A stretch of DNA of 52,005 nt, from the NCBI RefSeq assembly GCF_002632585.1, contig NZ_NIBV01000005.1, positions 30,872-82,876 on the forward strand, written 5' to 3'. Numbering within the stretch: the first letter of the stretch is position 1; the number at the start of each line of letters is the position of its first letter. Position numbers and translations under genes: made by a program. The DNA comes from Xenorhabdus szentirmaii DSM 16338 (GTDB lineage Bacteria; Pseudomonadota; Gammaproteobacteria; Enterobacterales; Enterobacteriaceae). Under the pieces are notes generated by a model. It did no database searches. It worked only from the letters and a program-made list of their open reading frames with translations, and had not been told where the DNA came from. Shown here piece by piece: positions 7,658 through 17,322 of this stretch.

Positions 7658-8266
7658 TTATTGCGAAAAGCTGAACTCTGGCGCCTTCGCATTAAACCCC
7701 GCCGTGCTCTCAAAGGTAATTTCTCCCTGCGATTTGATGGTGGTTTTGCCGCCGACATGCAGAAAATAATCCCCGGTCGCATGGTGAAATACATCCCCGG
7801 CTTCATTCATCCCGATACAGGCCCCGCTTGCCGTGTTGGTTATCGTGACACCGCCACCCGCAGTATGAATGACCAGTAAGTGATTGCGCTTATACACCAA
7901 ATCTTTTGTTGGTGATAAGACAGGCAAAGGGGGAGAACCTGCCACGGCGGGCGGCACATAGGCTCCCCTTTGGCCGGAGGATTCCGGCGCCACGTTCGGA
8001 ATGCCGTGAGGGGCATCCTGTGCCGCGCCGGTGATCATGGGATAGCGGCTGTCTCCCCCATAGGGAAACTCCACCCAGACCAGATCCCCTTTCACTGCGG
8101 GGGTAAATGCCCCCCGATAGGAAGCCGGTATTCCGCCCACGGTAAAACGGCATCGGGTACACTGTCCCATAAGGTTAACAGTTTCACCTGGGCTTTCATC
8201 AGCCCGGCTGGGTGTTCTGTTGCCACGACAATAGCCCGATGGCTGCCATAGAGTGCGTGACTCACT
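7658..8266 (-). pseudogene. Contractile-tail baseplate spike protein (gpV/gp5-like), frameshifted
   Basis: This is the baseplate spike: an OB-fold that tops the hub, followed by a beta-helical tip. From GTG 8266 the reading is SHALYGSHRAIVVATEHPAG to VPDAVLPWAEYRLPIG, then shifts into the frame 8170-7658 at a run of six G near 8113, continuing GAFTPAVKGDLVWVEFPYGG (typical spike OB-fold) and TGDYFLHVGGKTTIKSQGEI (beta-helix). The total is ~200 residues. The GTG overlaps the stop of the upstream gpD-like gene, so the two were coupled. An extra G in the run would restore the frame, so it is a pseudogene or a homopolymer error. Confidence 0.7.
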
Positions 8267-9222
8267 GGGGTACCCCCAAGATCATCCGGGTGCTGTAGGC
8301 AATACGCTCTTCAAACTGGGTGACGCGCTCGACAATCATTTTTTTGGGAGGGATTCATCAATCCGGTTATCCGGATCATAACGATGGATAATCACTTGTA
8401 TCACAGTGCCGGCCTGAATGGCCGGGTTTCCCGTACATTCAATGTCGAGCTTGGGGATCAAAACCCGTCCCCGATTTTGCAGTGTCCCTAAGTCTGAATC
8501 GGAAACCACTTTCACCGGCAATGACGCCTCCCCGAATGAGCGATAGCCCTCTGTCATGGAATACCCGACATAGCGATGGTGTTTGGCGGCGGTGACGGCA
8601 AAATCGGCGTTAAGGTTGCTCAGTTTTGTGATGCGGTATTTTGCCCGGGGGTTATTGTATTCATAGGTGAACGCGGGTTTTGTGTTGATAAGGCCCCTCA
8701 TCGATTTCAAATGGAGCTTGCCTCTGGCTGTCCAGGCCAGCGCCCCGTGGTCTTTGGCGATTTGCCGAATGAGCGTCGCGGGTTTTTGCCCCATGTTTAA
8801 TAGGTATCCAGGCGGTTAAAGGGATCTGCCACTGTCTGGAGTCCTTTTGCCAATGTGCGAATAATTTTCTCCGGTTCAGCATCGGTAAAAAAACGGGGGG
8901 TGCCAGTGGGGATCAACAGTGTTCGCATGGCGGTAGAAAGACTGGTGATGGTCACGGTGTCCCTATTCAGCGGGGCAGAAATGACCGAGAACGTTTCTTT
9001 AAACAAGGCCTGTTCGCCGTCAGGATCGCCCAGAGTGGCCGTTATCACTGCCCCTTCTCTAACACCCAGGTTATCCAGCACGTAGCCGGTGACGTCACGG
9101 ACATTCAGCAGTAACAATGGGGCTGCTAATTGGGCGTTTTCGATGTACGCGACGGAGGTGACGGATTCCCGCGGCAAGGCCTCACCGTTAATCTCGAGGG
9201 TCTGTAAAAAATACTGATTCAT
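8263..9222 (-). pseudogene. Phage tail hub protein (gpD/gp27-like late control family), frameshifted twice
   Basis: N-terminal part 8797-9222 (MNQYFLQTLEINGEAL...) and central part 8336-8794 (GQKPATLIRQIAKDHG...) read as one hub protein if one base is restored at 8802-8806 (TATTAAACATG) and one A is added to the A7 run at 8338-8345. The end is then MIVERVTQFEERIAYSTRMI. Hub proteins form the ring under the spike, and the DPFNRLDTY/ATLIRQIA segments resemble the gpD family. The order hub then spike on the same strand matches P2/Mu-type baseplate operons. Confidence 0.65.
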
Positions 9223-10269
9223 GATGGCTTCTGTGCAGTGACGACGGTTTTTTCAACCTGTGGCATAACGGCATGTGCCATAATGATATCCGCCTGGACT
9301 TTTAGGCTGGCCCGGGCACCAAAAAGGCGATCTTCCGTGACCGGTAATGACACATCCGAAAACGCAATTTCTCTGGCCTCATTGAACGCACACTCAATGT
9401 TGACTTCCGCATGGGCAATATTGATGAGTGCGTGAAAGCTGATGGACCTCATCCCGGCAAAGTGAACGGCAATGGCATTACACAGGAGGGATAACGGCTC
9501 TTTCTCTGCTGACAGAACAACAATATCGTAAACCAGGTTGACAGGATGGACCTCCAGAACAGCCACAATCGTCTCACCGTCAAACACTTCGCCGTATCGG
9601 TCCCGTCTTATCTGTCGGTCGTTCGGCATCATATTGAAATCCATGGTGCGGGAGAGGTTAATCACGGGCAGGGCGTCATGATTCACATCATGATCCTCTG
9701 ACTGACTTTTTCTGCCCGCTTTTGCCTGGCGCAGGGTCCGGATGAAATCTTTGATATCGTCGAAACGGCCAAGCAGCATCTGATCACTCGCCGGGCGGCT
9801 GATAAACTCAATAAATCCCTGATTGTGTGGATCGGGGTGATTCACCCTGAGCCCTTTCAGGCTGGCGGCAATGTGATTTCCCACCGCAATATCAATCCCC
9901 CGGAATCCGCTGACTTCCCTTTCGCCGAGGGGCGTTAACTTCAGCGACTTTATGCGCATTAACACGTCGTTGTTTTCATCTTGGCTCATGATCTGCCCAT
10001 AATGACTGACTGAAATTTCGGGCAGGTATGCAGTAATAAAGCGACCCCACGGAGGCCGTGCCATATGTAAAAATGCGCAGCACGTACCAGAATCGGCGGG
10101 CTAAGCAGCCATGGGATAAGGCTTCATTCCATTCAAAGATGGCACCGACGGATACGCCGATTGCGGCGGCCCGGATCACTAAAAAGTCATCCGTGCCCCC
10201 ATCCTGATCGCCATCCGCATCCACGGCAGTAAAAGCTTCACGCTCATCGGGGCAGTCCAGCATCCTCAC
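9219..10269 (-). pseudogene. Unknown tail/baseplate protein, frameshifted
   Basis: The frames 9976-10269 and 9219-10064 join if one G is removed from GGGG near 10,045: ...RIFTYGTASVG then RFITAYLPEISVSHYG. The joined product is ~350 residues, possibly more, because the upstream frame stays open to ~10,320 without an ATG. It is a soluble, mixed-composition protein with no motif I recognise. It lies just upstream of the hub gene and overlaps it by 4 bp (ATGA), so it belongs to the baseplate operon. Function inferred from position only. Confidence 0.5.
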
Positions 10270-10310
10270 TTTTTGCAGGTCGGTGTAGGAAAGCTCTTTT
10301 TGATGGTTAT

Positions 10311-10703
10311 TTAATTCTGTAAAAACCGGGCCCTCAACGCCATTGTCATTCGTTTTGGAGGGGGGGGGCGATATAACAACGCATCATAGCTGTCCGGATC
10401 GTCCTCTATCATTTTTATCCAGTCCTGACGCACGAGATCATTGAGGGGAGCGTGGCCTTGATACCGGGGTTTCAGGGTGATATCCGGCGATTTTGCCGAT
10501 AGGTCCGGGGGCAGGACGGCTTGCCCCGGCGGGGCCTGATCCTCACCTGTGCTCATCTTTTCGGGTGGCGTTTGAACCGCATCGAAATCCCACTGTGCCA
10601 TAGCCTGTGCTGAACGGTCTGTGTTGGGGTGTGGCTGGGCTGAGCCCATGCCGGTGATTTCATTGTCCGGAATATCATCCAGCCATGCGTTGTAGCGGCT
10701 CAT
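10311..10703 (-). CDS. Unknown phage-type protein
   Basis: 130 residues, Pro- and Gln-rich in the first two thirds, then a compact [21 protein letters not shown] helix and a Pro-run PPPPK before a basic end. No family recognised. Overlaps its upstream neighbour by 4 bp (10,700-10,703), consistent with translational coupling in the tail operon. Confidence 0.55.
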   Translation of the reverse strand: MSRYNAWLDDIPDNEITGMGSAQPHPNTDRSAQAMAQWDFDAVQTPPEKMSTGEDQAPPGQAVLPPDLSAKSPDITLKPRYQGHAPLNDLVRQDWIKMIEDDPDSYDALLYRPPPPKRMTMALRARFLQN

Positions 10704-10945
10704 GCGTTCCCTTTGGCCTGTTTTTTCATGTACGTGCTGAAGGCGGCTTCAGCCTGTTCTGGACGCTTACCTGACAGGATGAGCGCATCCATGAAGGATT
10801 GTTTTTTCATCGTGAAGACATCTTTCAATTGTTGTTTTAACAATTGTTCCTGTGCTTTCATCCGGTTGATGTCTTCCTGCTGCTTTTGCAGTTTTATACG
10901 CTGCGAATCCGTGAGCTTTTTTGCTTTCTGCAGCTGCGAGCGCAA
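10700..10945 (-). CDS. Coiled-coil protein of the tail operon, possibly the end of a longer broken gene
   Basis: 81 residues, rich in Lys/Gln and strongly helical ([20 protein letters not shown]). The reading continues upstream in the same phase as DEYRRYQQRLAALAQKFTQD to a TAA at 11,045-11,047, beyond which the same phase is open again to ~11,110 (KQKTTAFFGPAQLKQLNRN). The original protein may therefore have been ~135 residues with one nonsense codon. It resembles small tail-assembly or scaffold proteins only in its composition. Confidence 0.5.
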   Translation of the reverse strand: MRSQLQKAKKLTDSQRIKLQKQQEDINRMKAQEQLLKQQLKDVFTMKKQSFMDALILSGKRPEQAEAAFSTYMKKQAKGNA

Positions 10946-11111
10946 CGCATCCAGTTTCTTTGGATCTTGAGTGAATTTCTGCGCCAGTGCCGCGAGGCGT
11001 TGCTGATAGCGCCGGTACTCGTCTTTTATTGCGGTGTGGTTGGTTTAACTTTTCCGGTTCCGGTTAAGCTGCTTTAGCTGCGCTGGCCCAAAAAACGCGG
11101 TGGTCTTTTGT

Positions 11112-11915
11112 TTATTGTCCCCAAAGCTGGTGGCCCGGGCGTTTTTCTGCAACAACCGGCCCCACCTGCATTTGCCAGGTGCCGGCCTGCATTCGGGTCA
11201 TCGCATGAATCACGTGTTTACACGCCACGCCAGTTAAGTTCGGGTTTCTGATTTTCGGGTAGATATACTCTTTCGGGGGGCTCACCGCGAAATTCCCCGC
11301 GGTTGCAATATAGCGATACCAATACGTGTGGCGGCCACAATCACAGTCAAATGACACCCGGCCGGCACACATCCGGCGTATCACACGGGCGGAATTCTTT
11401 TCTGTCTCTGACAGGCTTTCCAGGGCGGTATCCCACTCTTCAAAGCGGATCTTAACGCGATGGTGCTTGTCTTTGGACTGGTCGGACGCCGTGACACGGA
11501 TAATGGCCGTATTCTGTTCCATGCCGATAAAGGCGGCGGTTTTGATGCCTGAGCCATCATCGACCGTGTTGTTTGCCCGTTTGATATCAATGGGGGTGCA
11601 ACTCGCGATCAGCTGGGGATAGGTGATCCCTGCCATCTGGGCATGAAACCCCGCCCGAATTTTTTGCCGGTTTTTTTCAAACGTCTTCAGGTCGTCTTGA
11701 GTAAATAACGTCCCGTCCCGTTTTTTACCCAAGGCCATCACCTCCTCCGCCTTTTTATTTTTTAACAGGGAGGGCGTCAGTAGCCGGCCTGCCTGACGCC
11801 GGCGACGTTTGGCCTGTTGATCCCGGGTAATTTGTTTGAACAGCCGGTTAAATTCTCTGGGCAGTAGCCCGTCAGTCTCATACCGACCGGTTTCTGTGCG
11901 GGGAAAATCAGTCAT
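11112..11915 (-). CDS. Phage-type protein with a SWIM-like zinc motif
   Basis: 267 residues. The N-terminal ~90 residues are very basic and helical. The C-terminal part has CDCGRHTYW, then ~25 residues, then GVACKHVIHAM, a CxC...CxxH arrangement like a SWIM-type zinc site. SWIM-like cysteine/histidine sites bind zinc and often contact DNA or protein. The gene lies in the middle of the leftward baseplate operon and overlaps its neighbour by 8 bp. I have no closer family assignment. Confidence 0.6.
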   Translation of the reverse strand: MTDFPRTETGRYETDGLLPREFNRLFKQITRDQQAKRRRRQAGRLLTPSLLKNKKAEEVMALGKKRDGTLFTQDDLKTFEKNRQKIRAGFHAQMAGITYPQLIASCTPIDIKRANNTVDDGSGIKTAAFIGMEQNTAIIRVTASDQSKDKHHRVKIRFEEWDTALESLSETEKNSARVIRRMCAGRVSFDCDCGRHTYWYRYIATAGNFAVSPPKEYIYPKIRNPNLTGVACKHVIHAMTRMQAGTWQMQVGPVVAEKRPGHQLWGQ

Positions 11916-12240
11916 TCAGGATTTCCGGGGTGTCCGCGTAGTGCCTGACCCTATCGCGTATCCAGGCCGCGGAAGGTAAGGACAAATTATCACCCACGGG
12001 TAAGGGTTCTAACTCACTTTCATGCCCGGCCACCAGCCTGACCACCCAACGCAACACGGCGTTTTTATACACCCGGTAGGCGACCAGATCGGCTCTGAAC
12101 GCCTCATCCGGTTTGAGGGTGTAGGCGATATTGCTGGCGTGGTCGAATAGCTGAGACTGGGCAATAATCTCGCGGTGCAGATAAGCCCGAATGATAGGAT
12201 CGGCAATGCAGCGGTCATCCAGTCGTGAATAGTCATTCAT
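11908..12240 (-). CDS. Probable baseplate wedge protein (gp53/LysM-like)
   Basis: 110 residues. The segment FRADLVAYRVYKNAVLRWVVRLVAG followed by ELEPLPVGDNLSLPS matches the pattern (D-x-IAYxxYGDxxLWWVIA...L.xGTxLxIP) of small baseplate wedge/LysM-like tail proteins as I know them. Overlaps both neighbours by 4-8 bp, so it is co-translated with them. The assignment rests on pattern and position. Confidence 0.5.
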   Translation of the reverse strand: MNDYSRLDDRCIADPIIRAYLHREIIAQSQLFDHASNIAYTLKPDEAFRADLVAYRVYKNAVLRWVVRLVAGHESELEPLPVGDNLSLPSAAWIRDRVRHYADTPEILND

Positions 12241-13124
12241 AGGATCACCGTCTGTTTATCGATGCGTGTGCCGGTTAAAGTCGAAGAAACCGTGTCCTTT
12301 TCGACCTGCCTATCATAGGCGCCAACCAGGTTAAACAGGGCGGTTAACGGGGAAAAGGCGTTATCCACCCCCGTAGAGTGCATGGCGTTAATGTACGCCT
12401 CTGACCCCACGTTGTTGAATACCGTGCTGTAAACCACCAGCAGCATCAGAACGTGTTCAGGGGTCAGTGATGTCCAGTCAATACGGTAGACTGGTTCACC
12501 CGCCGGATTGAATTCAACATCCAGCAGGGAAGGGGAAATGTCATACAGGCTTTTTCCCTTCGGGGGGTAAATGAGGCTGCCTTGACTCTTCAGTTCATGA
12601 TAGCGTTCCACGGTAACGACAATCACCGGCCGGCCATCATGATGCTTATCGCTGAGCCGGATACGGACCGCGCCAATATGCTGCGCAATGTCGCCGCTGA
12701 TTTCCTCCACCAGCACCTTAAACCCCGCCCTGACCATTTTCGGGATGTCTTTTGACAGTGCGCTCAGCATTGCCTTGCGTGTTGGCGGCAGCCGTTTCCG
12801 GTCTTCCAAAAGCAAATCGCCGTCTTTAAACACAGCCCGGACCATCACCGGCTTTTTCATGGTGCTGATCACCACAATTCTCTGAATCATCGTTCCCCCA
12901 ACGTTAAAAGGCCGCATGGGGCGGCCTGTTTGCGTCTCGGTGTCTGGTTTCGCGCTAATATCAAAGTTAGGCCCTTTGCTATCATCCAGCTCTGACACAC
13001 TTTCACGTTTATATTGCGCCAACTGGGCCACCAGCATTAACTTCGCGTTTTCAACCGCCTGTCTTTCTTGTTCTTCGGGAACCCCCGTCACCGCATCTTG
13101 GGGTTGTAAGCGGGAAGCCGCCAA
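12237..13124 (-). pseudogene. Phage structural protein, 5' end cut off by the Tn3-family transposon
   Basis: The frame starts inside the transposon's terminal repeat (its first ~9 codons, MAASRLQPQ, are repeat sequence), so the true N-terminus is gone. The ~285 remaining residues include a beta-rich centre (MIQRIVVISTMKKPVMVRAVF) and a C-terminal helical region ending TGTRIDKQTVIL. No family recognised. It is the promoter-proximal surviving gene of the tail operon, and the insertion will have separated the operon from its own promoter. Confidence 0.6.
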
Positions 13125-13137
13125 AATTTTGCGGGCT
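13100..13137 (+). repeat. Tn3-family left terminal inverted repeat
   Basis: 38-bp end beginning GGGGTTGTAAGCGGGAAG. Bases 1-32 match the right end except position 13. It lies directly after the tnpA stop (13,141-13,143), the usual place in Tn3 elements. Confidence 0.88.
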
Positions 13138-13140
13138 TGA

Positions 13141-16100
13141 CTATGACAACGTCAGTCCTTCAATCATGGCGTCCAGATCGAGTTCTTTCCCTTCACTGAT
13201 AAAGGTGTAATGGCCGTTCAGAAAGATATGCTGCCAGGCTATGGGCGACATTCGTCTGAGAAGAGCAAGTCCCCGGGAGTTACCGACATTTTCATACTTC
13301 TGCAGCAACCGCGACAACAGGACGGAGTTATAATAAATAATAATGATGCTGAGCAGCCGCCCACACTGATTGCTGATTTCCAGCTCAATATCATTCTGAC
13401 CTGTCAGCTCTTTTTTACCACCAACCTGCGCGATCGCTGAACGAAGCTGATGCCAGGATTCAATGCGATTTTGCGATCGATGGCTATTTCTGGCCACCTG
13501 CGGGTTACGAAGATACCGGAGAATGTAAAGACTACGGATCAGTTTATCAAACTCAAACAAGGCCTTCCTTGTCGGGTTTTCCGCTGAATAGGTACACAGT
13601 TTGCGGATAAGTGCACCCTGAGTAATTTCTTTCATCCCCAGCGTGGCGACAATCTGGTCCAGATGTGGTTTTTCATCAATGATAATTTTCTGATTTATCT
13701 TCCCTACAGGCCGGATAAAACATTTTTTATAATGTTCCAGATCATCCGCGCAGTATAGTTCTTTCAGCATGTCCTCTGTCGAGGTAAAGCGGGGTTCGAA
13801 ACGCAGGCCGAACCAGTGAAGAATGGCGAAATTAGCCTTGTTAATACTGTGCATGTCACCGGTTATCGTCGTTGGTACAATCCCGCTGGTATTTCTGTAC
13901 CAGATATCGAAAACGTGATGTGCTTCATACTCATGAGCCCCAATGAGATAACCATTGAGTGGAATATGGTTGCATAGCAGGGTGTAAGCCACCACGCCCT
14001 TCCCAAGCCCAAAATATTTTTTTGATGCACGGGCTTTGATAGTCGGACGCTCAACGCTGAATTTTTGCCCATCGACAGCGCCATACAGCTCCCCTAACTC
14101 CAGGGAGTAATATGGGAAGACAGGAAGTGTCTTAATTCCGTCGCCAATGCAGTCACATGCTGCCTTCAGCGTGGAGAGACGCAGATATTGCTCGTAGGAA
14201 TCATTGAGCGCATGGTAAGGAATGTCGCTGGTCTGGGACATCATCAGATTACCGTGATTCATGGCCTGTGCCATTATTACCGCCATCAGGCTGTCTGCAT
14301 CAGCTCCCGTTTTCACATACAGAGGTTGTAGCGGTGTCAGTGCCGACAAAAACTGGCACTGTTGATTAACGAAGCGAAAAATATCCGCCAACTCACACAG
14401 GGGCAGTTGTGAATAAAAATCCGTCACACTGTCCGATGGCCCTGTTAAATCCGACTTACGCCAGCTTAGTTTCTGTGTATTATGATCAAACTCCAGATGT
14501 GACAACTTACCCTGCTTAAGTTCTCTGTTGAACGCTATCCACTGGTCATGCAGTTCGCGGGCCAGTTCATCCAGTTGATGTTCGACCGGAGTACGTAAAA
14601 ACGGGATATCCATCTGGGCCAGAATGTCGGATTTTTCTTCTACGGAAACCAGCTCATCTGAAAGGTGGCGGTGCTGCAGGCTGTCATCAAGATAAAGTTC
14701 TCCTGCCTCCAGTCGTTTTCTGATTTGCCGGTAAAGCCAGAATTCATAGCGATCGGCATGAAGCCCTGTCGGCGTATCTTTTTCATCAATGCTCAATAAC
14801 CAGATTCGCAGTCGTGGCGGGAGTGTGGCCGGAGGACATTCTGCTAGCAGTCGCTGCGTCAACCGCAACTGCTTAGAGAACGTCTCCCTGACCCATGTCA
14901 GTGCAGCAAGCCAGGGACATTCAGGCGTCACACTGGAAAAATTCAGAGTACAAAACAGCGGCCGTAAATGGCGTCGTATATGAGCCACCTGAGTGTCAAC
15001 CGCCTCCCATTGTCGTGCCATCCGACTGGCTGGTTTAACCCGCATTCGCTGTGCGGTGCTTTGAAGAGTTTCCCTGGGCATGATTTTCCAGGCTCGCTGG
15101 CGTACCTCACCAAAGGGGATGCTATCCGTCACATCATCATCGACAAACAGGGATAACAGCCGACCGACTTTATTATTCTCCTGCTGCCGTTGCAGAACGT
15201 CTGCTTCAAAGTTTTTTCTGGCCTCTTCCTTGCAGCGTTCTTCGGTCTGCTTCATGTGCCATATCATGGCGCTGGTGAGGTTATCTGACAGCTGACGGTA
15301 GCGAAGCCAGATATAGCACGTCAGATATAACCAGGTTTGTTCGGTTTTGAGGTTACGCAAATCATGGATGGTATAAAAGTTGACCAGACTGGCGAAGTAC
15401 AGCAAATTTTGTTGCGAAATCCCGAGTCCGGGAAGTAATTGTCGAGCCTTCTGATATATCGGTGCCAGCTGGTTTCGTTTCTCCCTTTCCCTAGACATTT
15501 GCCGCCACCGAAAATCTTTCGCTTCCGGCTTCAACACAGCCAGTCCCGACAGCGCATCATCTTTCTTCAGAAGTGAATTCAGTGCGCTCTGTGTTTCTGT
15601 ATCGAGGGAGGACAACAGTATTCCCGCCAATCGCTGCCGCTCAGTTGACAGTGCTTTACTAATTATTTTCTGGAGTGTGGAATATCCTGGCCGAACGATT
15701 TTCTGTTCATTCAGCCAGCAGATAAGTTCGGTAGCAACAAATCCAGGGGTAATATCACGACGCACAATCTGCGCTGCGCGGGCATTCAACTGCGGGCCAA
15801 CGGAGCCTGACCACTGACGGTACCCAAAGAAGTCGGTAATAAGCTTACGCTGGGCGTAATATTCATGGGTGGTAATAGTTCTGTCGGTAAGGGATACCTC
15901 ACGAAAGTAACGCTGAACCACAAAATCGAAATCACTTTCCACATCCTTCGGTGAAAAATGAAAGAAGGCGTGTTTGGCCTTAAAATAACCCGTTTGAAGG
16001 ATACAATAAATCTGCGACAGTATTTCGGGGCGACTGTTTGCCAGCGCCAGCTCATCTGCCGTAAGCGACAAATACTCCAACTGCTGGCCTTCATCAAAGT

Positions 16101-16182
16101 CAGGCAGGCCATACAGTGCGAATTTTTCTGCATCCGTTAAAACGGTGAGTCTTTTACCTTTATCTTTTCGACGGGATGTCAT
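13141..16182 (-). CDS. tnpA: Tn3-family transposase
   Basis: 1,013 residues, the standard size for Tn3-family TnpA, which catalyses replicative transposition at the 38-bp ends. The N-terminal half is the DNA-binding region. The catalytic C-terminal half shows VPTTITGDMHSINKANFAIL (a conserved Asp block), RFEPRFTSTEDM, a long helical stretch and the final ARNSHRSQNRIESWHQLRSAI block with the conserved glutamate. The frame is uninterrupted and ends just inside the left terminal repeat. It is transcribed away from tnpR, with the res region between them. Confidence 0.95.
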   Translation of the reverse strand: MTSRRKDKGKRLTVLTDAEKFALYGLPDFDEGQQLEYLSLTADELALANSRPEILSQIYCILQTGYFKAKHAFFHFSPKDVESDFDFVVQRYFREVSLTDRTITTHEYYAQRKLITDFFGYRQWSGSVGPQLNARAAQIVRRDITPGFVATELICWLNEQKIVRPGYSTLQKIISKALSTERQRLAGILLSSLDTETQSALNSLLKKDDALSGLAVLKPEAKDFRWRQMSREREKRNQLAPIYQKARQLLPGLGISQQNLLYFASLVNFYTIHDLRNLKTEQTWLYLTCYIWLRYRQLSDNLTSAMIWHMKQTEERCKEEARKNFEADVLQRQQENNKVGRLLSLFVDDDVTDSIPFGEVRQRAWKIMPRETLQSTAQRMRVKPASRMARQWEAVDTQVAHIRRHLRPLFCTLNFSSVTPECPWLAALTWVRETFSKQLRLTQRLLAECPPATLPPRLRIWLLSIDEKDTPTGLHADRYEFWLYRQIRKRLEAGELYLDDSLQHRHLSDELVSVEEKSDILAQMDIPFLRTPVEHQLDELARELHDQWIAFNRELKQGKLSHLEFDHNTQKLSWRKSDLTGPSDSVTDFYSQLPLCELADIFRFVNQQCQFLSALTPLQPLYVKTGADADSLMAVIMAQAMNHGNLMMSQTSDIPYHALNDSYEQYLRLSTLKAACDCIGDGIKTLPVFPYYSLELGELYGAVDGQKFSVERPTIKARASKKYFGLGKGVVAYTLLCNHIPLNGYLIGAHEYEAHHVFDIWYRNTSGIVPTTITGDMHSINKANFAILHWFGLRFEPRFTSTEDMLKELYCADDLEHYKKCFIRPVGKINQKIIIDEKPHLDQIVATLGMKEITQGALIRKLCTYSAENPTRKALFEFDKLIRSLYILRYLRNPQVARNSHRSQNRIESWHQLRSAIAQVGGKKELTGQNDIELEISNQCGRLLSIIIIYYNSVLLSRLLQKYENVGNSRGLALLRRMSPIAWQHIFLNGHYTFISEGKELDLDAMIEGLTLS

Positions 16183-16330
16183 CCTGACCTCGCACTGAAT
16201 ATGTCCGTAAGAGGATCGCTCTGCGGACGGTAAAAATTAAATTTGCGCTTCAGAGAAAATCACTGCTGACGTTGTCTCATATAACTGGTACGGTATCAAT
16301 CTCTTTCACGGCTCCTTAAACGTACACGTT
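16183..16330. promoter_or_regulatory. res: Divergent tnpA/tnpR promoter and res region
   Basis: 148-bp gap between divergent tnpA and tnpR, the normal place for the resolution site and both promoters in Tn3 elements. The part near tnpR contains AT-rich inverted half-sites (for example around ACGTACACGTTATG at 16,320). I did not delimit subsites I-III. Confidence 0.6.
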
Positions 16331-16906
16331 ATGACTGAAATACGGATTGGCTATGCCCGCTGCTCCACGGATAAACAGGATTTGACTGCCCAACAGGAAG
16401 CGTTGGTAAAACTCGGTGTCTCCCCGGACAGAATTTACATCGACAAAGGGCTGACGGGTTCAAACCGGCAAAGGCCTGGTCTGGATCAGGCACTAGCTGC
16501 CGTGCGTAGTGGAGACACGCTGGTTGTTCCCAAGCTTGACCGCCTGGCGCGTTCAGTACCTGACGCTCGTGAAATAGCTGATACATTGCAGTCCAGAGAA
16601 GTGAAACTGGCGCTTGGAACCAATATTTATGATCCGGCAGACCCGATGGGGAAAATGTTCTTCAACGTACTGGCCACCTTTGCTGAATTTGAAGGCGACC
16701 TGATACGCCTGCGAACCCGGGAAGGCATGGCTATTGCGCGGGCGAAGGGGAAACTGAGGGGAAAACAACCAAAACTGTCTGAAAAACAACAAAAAGAGTT
16801 GTGCCGGATGCATGAAACCGGGCAGTACTCGATTAGCGATCTGGCTGAGTTGTTTTCAGTCTCAAGACCAACAGTCTACCGGACACTTTCAAGAGGGAAA
16901 AAATGA
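16331..16906 (+). CDS. tnpR: Serine resolvase of the Tn3-family transposon
   Basis: 191 residues. The catalytic domain starts IRIGYARCSTDKQDL with the nucleophilic Ser at residue 12, then KGLTGSNRQRPG, LVVPKLDRLARS (the conserved catalytic Arg pair), EFEGDLIRLRTREGM (helix E), and ends with a helix-turn-helix (SISDLAELFSVSRPTVYRTL). It resolves cointegrates at res. Complete, and it overlaps the next gene by 4 bp (ATGA). Confidence 0.95.
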   Translation: MTEIRIGYARCSTDKQDLTAQQEALVKLGVSPDRIYIDKGLTGSNRQRPGLDQALAAVRSGDTLVVPKLDRLARSVPDAREIADTLQSREVKLALGTNIYDPADPMGKMFFNVLATFAEFEGDLIRLRTREGMAIARAKGKLRGKQPKLSEKQQKELCRMHETGQYSISDLAELFSVSRPTVYRTLSRGKK

Positions 16907-17175
16907 TCGACTTAACCGCAGAACAGCGGCAGCTGGCAAAGATTGTCCATGATTATGCCTGTCGGTTTCCTCTGACAGAGAATGACGATACCCAGCTATT
17001 GCAGGGCTGTTATGACTATATGAATGCCTTTAAACGGGTGATGGACAGTGAATCAAAGGTCCAGATGGATTACATCTGCCTGCAATATCCTGGGTATTTT
17101 CGCTTTGCAGTATGGATGGAACGAATGGCTCAGGGGATTGCTGATGGCGTTATTGAAGTTCCTAAAGATCACTAA
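16903..17175 (+). CDS. Small transposon-linked protein, unknown
   Basis: 90 residues, acidic and helical (LTAEQRQLAKIVHDYACRF...). The start codon overlaps the tnpR stop (ATGA), so it is translationally coupled to the resolvase. No motif recognised. It travels between the transposition genes and the Qat cargo, so it may be an accessory transposon gene rather than part of the defence system. Confidence 0.7.
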   Translation: MIDLTAEQRQLAKIVHDYACRFPLTENDDTQLLQGCYDYMNAFKRVMDSESKVQMDYICLQYPGYFRFAVWMERMAQGIADGVIEVPKDH

Positions 17176-17322
17176 AAATTACGATCCGGAAATTTTGATG
17201 AATTTCAGCTTACTGCCTCGGGTTCGCGAGATAGCTGAATCTAGAACTGTGTGCATCCTAGATAGACCTTATCAGGAGTGATTTGATGCTTTCAATAGTC
17301 GAAAAAAATAAGGGGTAAACAG

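Noticed and set aside
16903..17175. Fifth gene of the Qat system
   Set aside because: It is coupled to tnpR by an ATGA overlap and separated from qatA by ~150 bp; known Qat operons have four genes.
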